10,498 bases of DNA from an uncultured Flavobacteriales bacterium (GTDB lineage Bacteria > Bacteroidota > Bacteroidia > Flavobacteriales_D > Crocinitomicaceae), in contig CAIRMS010000353.1 in NCBI GenBank assembly GCA_903879765.1, forward strand, positions 1 to 10,498, read 5' to 3'. A model generated the notes under the pieces. It searched no databases. It had not been told where the DNA came from and was given only the letters and a program-made list of their open reading frames with translations. A program made the position numbers and the translations under genes. Of the stretch, positions 7,162 to 10,498 are shown piece after piece; the stretch's first letter is position 1; the number at the start of each line of letters is the position of its first letter.

Positions 7162-8562
7162 TTATTCTTTGTCTTTGATAATTTGTGCAAGCATACTTGC
7201 TTCCGAAACGACTTTCCCATTTACAAATGCTTTTCCAGACATTTCAACTAGTCCACGTCGAATAGGAGATGTTAAAACTAATTCGAACACAACCGTATCG
7301 CCTGGCATAACTTTTTGTTTAAATCGAACATTGTCAATTTTCATGAAATACGTTGAATACAAATGTGGATCTTCCACTTTCGTTAGAGCAAAAATACCCC
7401 CTACTTGTGCCATTGCCTCGATTTGAAGAACTCCTGGAAAAACTGGATTCCCTGGGAAATGCCCAGTGAATTGAGGTTCATTCATGGTGATGTTTTTTAC
7501 ACCTAAAATGGAATTCTCATGGATTTCAATGATTTTATCCACCATTAAAAATGGATAGCGGTGTGGTAGAATGCGTTCGATATCGTTTATGTCATAAACG
7601 GGAGCTTTCGATAAATCAAACTGTCTACCTTGGTTTTGTTGTTTCTTGATTTGCTCTTTTAAAACTTTCGCAAAACGAACATTTCCAGAGTGTCCAGGAC
7701 GGGCTGCAAGAATATGTGCTTTAATCGGTTTCCCTACCAAAGCTAAATCTCCAACGATGTCTAATAATTTATGTCGAGCAGGCTCATTTTCGTATTGAAG
7801 TTTGGTACTGTTGAGTACACCAATTCCATCAATAGAAATTTGAAGTTTTTCCTTGCCCAGAAGTTTTGCCAAACGATCCAATTCCTCTTGAGCGACATCT
7901 GCACGATCAACGAGTACAATCGCATTGTCTAAATCACCACCTTTGATGAGGTTGTTGCTTGCCAAATATTCTAATTCTCTTAAGAAAACAAAGGTTCTAC
8001 ATTTTGCAATCTCCTTTTTGAAATCGGAAAGTTGGTACATGCTTGCGTGCTGTGTCCCAAGAACAGGAGAATTATAATCAACCATTACCGTTAAGCGGTA
8101 ATTGACATCCGGAATAGCAAGAAATTCGATTCCTTTTTCCAAATCTTCCCACGGAATGTTTTCGTTCAATTCAAAATATTCTCTTTCTGCTTGTTGGTCT
8201 TCAAATCCAACACGTTCAATTTCATTGACAAAAAGAATGGAACTTCCATCCATGATCGGAATTTCTGGTCCGTTGATTTTAATCAATGCGTTGTCCACTT
8301 GACTCGCGTAAAGTGCTGCCAATACGTGTTCTGTTGTATACACGCGCGCACCGTTTTGCTCAAGAGTCGTTCCGCGGTCTGTTGCGACTACGTAGTCAAC
8401 GTCAGCTTTAATGATTGGTTGATTTTCTAGGTCAACGCGTTGAAATTTATAACCGTGATTATCAGCCGCTGGACAAATTTCCATTGTTACAGCTTCGCCT
8501 GTGTGAAGTCCAACACCATTAAAAACGATTGATTCTTTGAGCGTGCGTTGTTTTTCAGTCAT
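7162..8562 (-). CDS. lpxC-fabZ: Bifunctional UDP-3-O-acyl-GlcNAc deacetylase / 3-hydroxyacyl-ACP dehydratase (LpxC-FabZ fusion)
   Basis: One 466-residue polypeptide joins two enzymes. Residues about 1-305 are LpxC, the zinc deacetylase that commits UDP-3-O-acyl-GlcNAc to lipid A. They carry FNGVGLHTG at 14-22, TEH with Glu78 and zinc ligand His79, RHKLLDIVGDL with zinc ligands His264 and Asp268, and catalytic His291 in RPGHSGN. A short polar linker (about 303-320, rich in K and Q) leads to FabZ (about 321-466), the dehydratase of fatty acid elongation. Its marks are ILPHRYPFLMVDKI at 331-344, catalytic His368 in GHFPGNPVFPG and Glu382 in LQIEAMAQ. The fusion is the normal arrangement in Bacteroidota and both active sites look complete. 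It places 3-hydroxyacyl-ACP consumption for lipid A and for membrane fatty acids in one protein. Five bases separate it from the lpxD stop, and lpxA follows with no gap. Confidence 0.97.
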   Translation of the reverse strand: MTEKQRTLKESIVFNGVGLHTGEAVTMEICPAADNHGYKFQRVDLENQPIIKADVDYVVATDRGTTLEQNGARVYTTEHVLAALYASQVDNALIKINGPEIPIMDGSSILFVNEIERVGFEDQQAEREYFELNENIPWEDLEKGIEFLAIPDVNYRLTVMVDYNSPVLGTQHASMYQLSDFKKEIAKCRTFVFLRELEYLASNNLIKGGDLDNAIVLVDRADVAQEELDRLAKLLGKEKLQISIDGIGVLNSTKLQYENEPARHKLLDIVGDLALVGKPIKAHILAARPGHSGNVRFAKVLKEQIKKQQNQGRQFDLSKAPVYDINDIERILPHRYPFLMVDKIIEIHENSILGVKNITMNEPQFTGHFPGNPVFPGVLQIEAMAQVGGIFALTKVEDPHLYSTYFMKIDNVRFKQKVMPGDTVVFELVLTSPIRRGLVEMSGKAFVNGKVVSEASMLAQIIKDKE

Positions 8563-8567
8563 TCTGT

Positions 8568-9608
8568 TTATTTTTTCGTGAGTTCTTTCAATTGTTTTTC
8601 GAACTCATGGATTTTAGATAAGATATAAGGTAGTTTTCTGAATCCAATGTAGGATCGCTTGAAGTCGTTATGATTGATAGCTGGAGAACCCATCAATGTA
8701 TCCGCGGTTTTTACCGTGGAAGGAATTCCAGATTGCGCGACAATTTTCGTGTCATCCGCTATGTGTAGGTGTCCAGCAATGCCTGTTTGACCTCCAATCA
8801 TCACGTGTTTGCCAATTTTCGCCGATCCAGCAATTCCCACTTGAGCAGCCATGGCTGTGTGTTGATCGACATCGACATTGTGAGCAATTTGACAAAGGTT
8901 GTCGATTTTCACTCCTTTACGGATAAACGTTGATCCCATCGTAGCACGGTCAATGGAACAATTCGAACCAATTTCCACATCATCTTCGATGACAACGTTT
9001 CCAATTTGTGGAATTTTTTGATACGCGCGGTTTTCATCCGGGGCATAGCCAAATCCATCAGAGCCAATAACCGTTCCGGAATGAATGATTACATTGTTAC
9101 CAATTTGACAATCCGCATAAATACTCACGTTTGCGAAAAGGATTGTATTGTCACCGATTTGAACATTGTCACCTAAAACCACATTCGGGTACACTTGAAC
9201 GTTGTTTCCAATTGTTACATTTTTTCCTATGTAAGCAAACGCTCCAATATAGGGATCACTTCCGATTGTTGCGCTTGTATGAATGAAAGAAGGTTGTTCA
9301 ATCTCGGGCTCTTTGCGATTCATGCTATTGTAAAGCTCCAATAATTTCGCAAAACAAGCATAGGCATCTTCCACACGAATGAGTGTCAAAGTGGATGGAA
9401 GTGCTTTAGATGGAATAAAAGTTTTATTGACAATACAGATACTCGAACCTGTCGTGTAGATGAATTCCTCGTATTTTGGATTGGAAAGAAAGCTCAAAGA
9501 ACCTTGGTTTCCTTCTTCGATTTTGGCTAATCCATTGACATTTGCAGATGGATTTCCATCAACTTCTCCGTGTAAAAGGCCAGCAATTTGTTCGGCTGTA
9601 AATTCCAT
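8568..9608 (-). CDS. lpxD: UDP-3-O-(3-hydroxyacyl)glucosamine N-acyltransferase LpxD
   Basis: Third step of lipid A synthesis: N-acylation of UDP-3-O-acyl-glucosamine from 3-hydroxyacyl-ACP; cytoplasmic trimer. The 346 residues are full length. An N-terminal uridine-binding domain (1-100, starting MEFTAEQIAGLLHGEVDG) is followed by a long left-handed beta-helix of hexapeptide repeats (about 107-300) with GSDGFGYAP at 182-190 and the catalytic His243 in IAHNVDV (E. coli His239). The C-terminal helix (about 323-346, LPYILSKIHEFEKQLKELTKK) is typical. The ATG is firm because MEFTAEQIA aligns with the standard LpxD N-terminus. It is the first gene of the run lpxD, lpxC-fabZ, lpxA, rlmD, cinA. A TAACTTTG box four bases upstream is the likely promoter for the set. 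Confidence 0.97.
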   Translation of the reverse strand: MEFTAEQIAGLLHGEVDGNPSANVNGLAKIEEGNQGSLSFLSNPKYEEFIYTTGSSICIVNKTFIPSKALPSTLTLIRVEDAYACFAKLLELYNSMNRKEPEIEQPSFIHTSATIGSDPYIGAFAYIGKNVTIGNNVQVYPNVVLGDNVQIGDNTILFANVSIYADCQIGNNVIIHSGTVIGSDGFGYAPDENRAYQKIPQIGNVVIEDDVEIGSNCSIDRATMGSTFIRKGVKIDNLCQIAHNVDVDQHTAMAAQVGIAGSAKIGKHVMIGGQTGIAGHLHIADDTKIVAQSGIPSTVKTADTLMGSPAINHNDFKRSYIGFRKLPYILSKIHEFEKQLKELTKK

Positions 9609-9612
9609 TAAT

Positions 9613-9620
9613 CAAAGTTA
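9613..9620 (-). promoter_or_regulatory. Bacteroidota -7 promoter element of the lpxD operon
   Basis: TAACTTTG on the minus strand matches TAnnTTTG exactly and ends four bases before the lpxD ATG, predicting a leaderless or nearly leaderless mRNA. A partial -33 candidate (TTTC) sits 17 bases further upstream. The 77-base gap between lpxD and the upstream gene is otherwise featureless apart from a weak inverted repeat, so this is the best promoter candidate for the five-gene operon. Confidence 0.55.
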
Positions 9621-9663
9621 CAAAAAGGTAGAACGAAGAAACGTGGATGAAAGTCAATTTATT

Positions 9664-9687
9664 AACAATAAAAAGTCCAATATTGTT
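9664..9687 (-). terminator. Weak AT-rich inverted repeat at the 3' end of the membrane-protein gene
   Basis: Seven-base arms AACAATA and TATTGTT flank a ten-base loop and overlap the stop codon of the upstream minus-strand gene by two bases. The stem has only one G-C pair and no clean T-run after it. It may be a weak terminator or chance in AT-rich DNA. Confidence 0.2.
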
Positions 9688-10396
9688 AGAAATCGAGCGT
9701 TTCGATTGTCAAATCATAGACTTTAATTTTGTCCTTGTACCAAATACACGTAACGTTCAGCATTTCTTTGGATCTTTTTGAATCGTTAAATTGAAGGCAA
9801 TGAACTGGTTTCGGGTGCTGTGTAAGTTGAGATCGGCTAAAGTTGAATCGTGCATTTTTGCGAATCAAACCGTTGAGTTCTTTGTCATTTTTGATTCCAA
9901 TAGACTTCATTTTTTCAATCAATACACTCGAGGAATCCATGTAGAACAGAAACTCGTTTTTTGGGATAAATAGAATTTTTCCTGGCAATTCTGCGTCCGA
10001 GTTTGTGGGGGAAATTTTAGCTGCTTTTTTTGGAGAGAAAATAATTTCAGTTATAAAACTTTCATCTCCCATTGTCATGAAACAATGTTTTTTCTTTCCT
10101 TTTGGCGTTTCGTAATCAATGCGGTAAACCTTGTCTAAACCTTGTTTTTTACTTTTCCCAAAATCAACTTTACCTGCCTGTACCGTTTTCAAAAAACCAG
10201 CTTCTGTAAATCCTTGTTCTTTGATTTCATCGAATGAAGAAGCATTCACGACAATCATCCGGTTGAATAAATTGTCTTTCACGCGATTCGATGGAAACCA
10301 ACTGCAACCTTTGTTGTCGAACATAAAAACGACCATGATGGCACCAATGGTGAATCCTAGTCCGTAATATTTTAATCTTCTAAAAAAATCTTTCAT
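9686..10396 (-). CDS. Membrane-anchored protein of unknown function, possible tandem DUF4258-like domains
   Basis: Not assigned to a function. Residues 1-9 are basic (KDFFRRLK) and about 10-26 form one hydrophobic segment (YYGLGFTIGAIMVVFMF), giving an N-terminal membrane anchor with the remainder probably outside the inner membrane. The following CSWFPSNRVKDN block (31-42) resembles the N-termini of short flavobacterial proteins annotated with DUF4258. The soluble part looks like two copies of one unit. Repeat 1 (about 45-122) has GKVDFGKS, then a VYRIDY strand, KKKHCFMTM and ITEIIF. Repeat 2 (about 149-232) has ARFNFSRS, then a VHCLQF strand, LNVTCIWY and VYDLTIE. Single-domain relatives are typically about half this length. 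The ATG lies five bases after a terminator T-run, so expression probably depends on read-through from thioredoxin or an unseen promoter. lpxD starts 77 bases downstream on the same strand. DUF4258 assignment is from memory of family patterns and is tentative. Confidence 0.7.
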   Translation of the reverse strand: MKDFFRRLKYYGLGFTIGAIMVVFMFDNKGCSWFPSNRVKDNLFNRMIVVNASSFDEIKEQGFTEAGFLKTVQAGKVDFGKSKKQGLDKVYRIDYETPKGKKKHCFMTMGDESFITEIIFSPKKAAKISPTNSDAELPGKILFIPKNEFLFYMDSSSVLIEKMKSIGIKNDKELNGLIRKNARFNFSRSQLTQHPKPVHCLQFNDSKRSKEMLNVTCIWYKDKIKVYDLTIETLDF

Positions 10397-10401
10397 GGCA
10401 T

Positions 10402-10425
10402 AAAAAAAGGGAGCGAACTCCCTTT
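10402..10425 (-). terminator. Intrinsic terminator of the thioredoxin gene
   Basis: On the minus strand a perfect eight-base stem AAAGGGAG / CTCCCTTT encloses a TTCG tetraloop. The 3' arm runs into a continuous tract of seven Ts, three of which pair with the AAA at the foot of the stem. It lies four bases after the thioredoxin stop. Its T-tract ends five bases before the start codon of the next gene. This is the only strong hairpin terminator seen in the window. Confidence 0.88.
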
Positions 10426-10429
10426 GAAA

Positions 10430-10498
10430 TTACATTAATGAATTAAGTTTTTCTTCCAGTACTGCTTTTGGAACAGCTCCTACTGATTTATCAATTAC
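10430..10498 (-). CDS. trxA: Thioredoxin, C-terminal 22 codons (cut by window edge)
   Basis: The last 22 residues and a TAA stop are present: VIDKSVGAVPKAVLEEKLNSLM. The VGAVPKAVLEEKL segment is the typical final helix of thioredoxins (VGA-x-PK-xx-L-xx-L). The CGPC active site and cis-proline lie beyond the window, so the assignment rests on this short tail. Thioredoxin would reduce cytoplasmic disulfides. An intrinsic terminator follows within four bases. Confidence 0.75.
   Translation of the reverse strand, partial: VIDKSVGAVPKAVLEEKLNSLM

Noticed and set aside
7085..7426. Plus-strand 113-codon open frame across the lpxA/lpxC-fabZ junction
   Set aside because: It is antisense to two well-supported genes and shows no domain or signal of its own.
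7162..8562. LpxC-FabZ fusion as a new bifunctional enzyme
   Set aside because: This fusion is well known in Bacteroidota and both halves have standard active sites.

Overview
The window reads as chromosomal DNA from a Bacteroidota bacterium, most likely of the order Flavobacteriales (a Crocinitomicaceae/Fluviicola-like lineage is plausible but not proven). The evidence is an lpxC-fabZ gene fusion, a C-terminal type IX secretion sorting tail, a TonB-dependent receptor with an N-terminal carboxypeptidase-regulatory-like domain, TAnnTTTG-type -7 promoter elements, the near absence of Shine-Dalgarno sequences, and AT-rich codon use. No rRNA, tRNA, CRISPR array, insertion sequence or phage gene is visible. 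The DNA is almost entirely coding, and no gene-free stretch exceeds about 100 bases.

Left edge (1-280, minus): the N-terminal part of queE, a radical-SAM enzyme of 7-deazaguanine (queuosine precursor) synthesis. An 88-base divergent intergenic region (281-368) follows, with a -7 box on each strand.

Plus-strand pair (369-3719): a secreted PCMD-like protein with a T9SS type A sorting domain sits directly before a TonB-dependent outer-membrane receptor. Nine bases or fewer separate them, so they are probably co-transcribed and may form a surface capture/uptake pair of unknown substrate.

Minus-strand operon (9608 down to 3723): lpxD, lpxC-fabZ, lpxA, rlmD and cinA are packed with gaps or overlaps of 5, 0, -1 and -4 bases. 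The first three supply early lipid A steps plus the FabZ dehydratase of fatty acid synthesis. The last two are a rRNA uridine methyltransferase and an NAD-salvage/competence-damage protein. The operon ends tail-to-tail with the receptor gene, leaving a 3-base gap.

Right edge (9686-10498, minus): a membrane-anchored protein of unknown function whose soluble part looks like two copies of one domain (DUF4258-like), preceded by a strong intrinsic terminator and the last 22 codons of a thioredoxin gene.

The window is mostly core housekeeping. The points most worth checking are an RlmD that appears to have lost all four iron-sulfur cluster ligands, an LpxA with Gln in place of a conserved active-site His, near-leaderless starts of lpxD and queE behind identical TAACTTTG boxes, the secreted-protein/receptor pair, and the duplicated-domain membrane protein next to a terminator.
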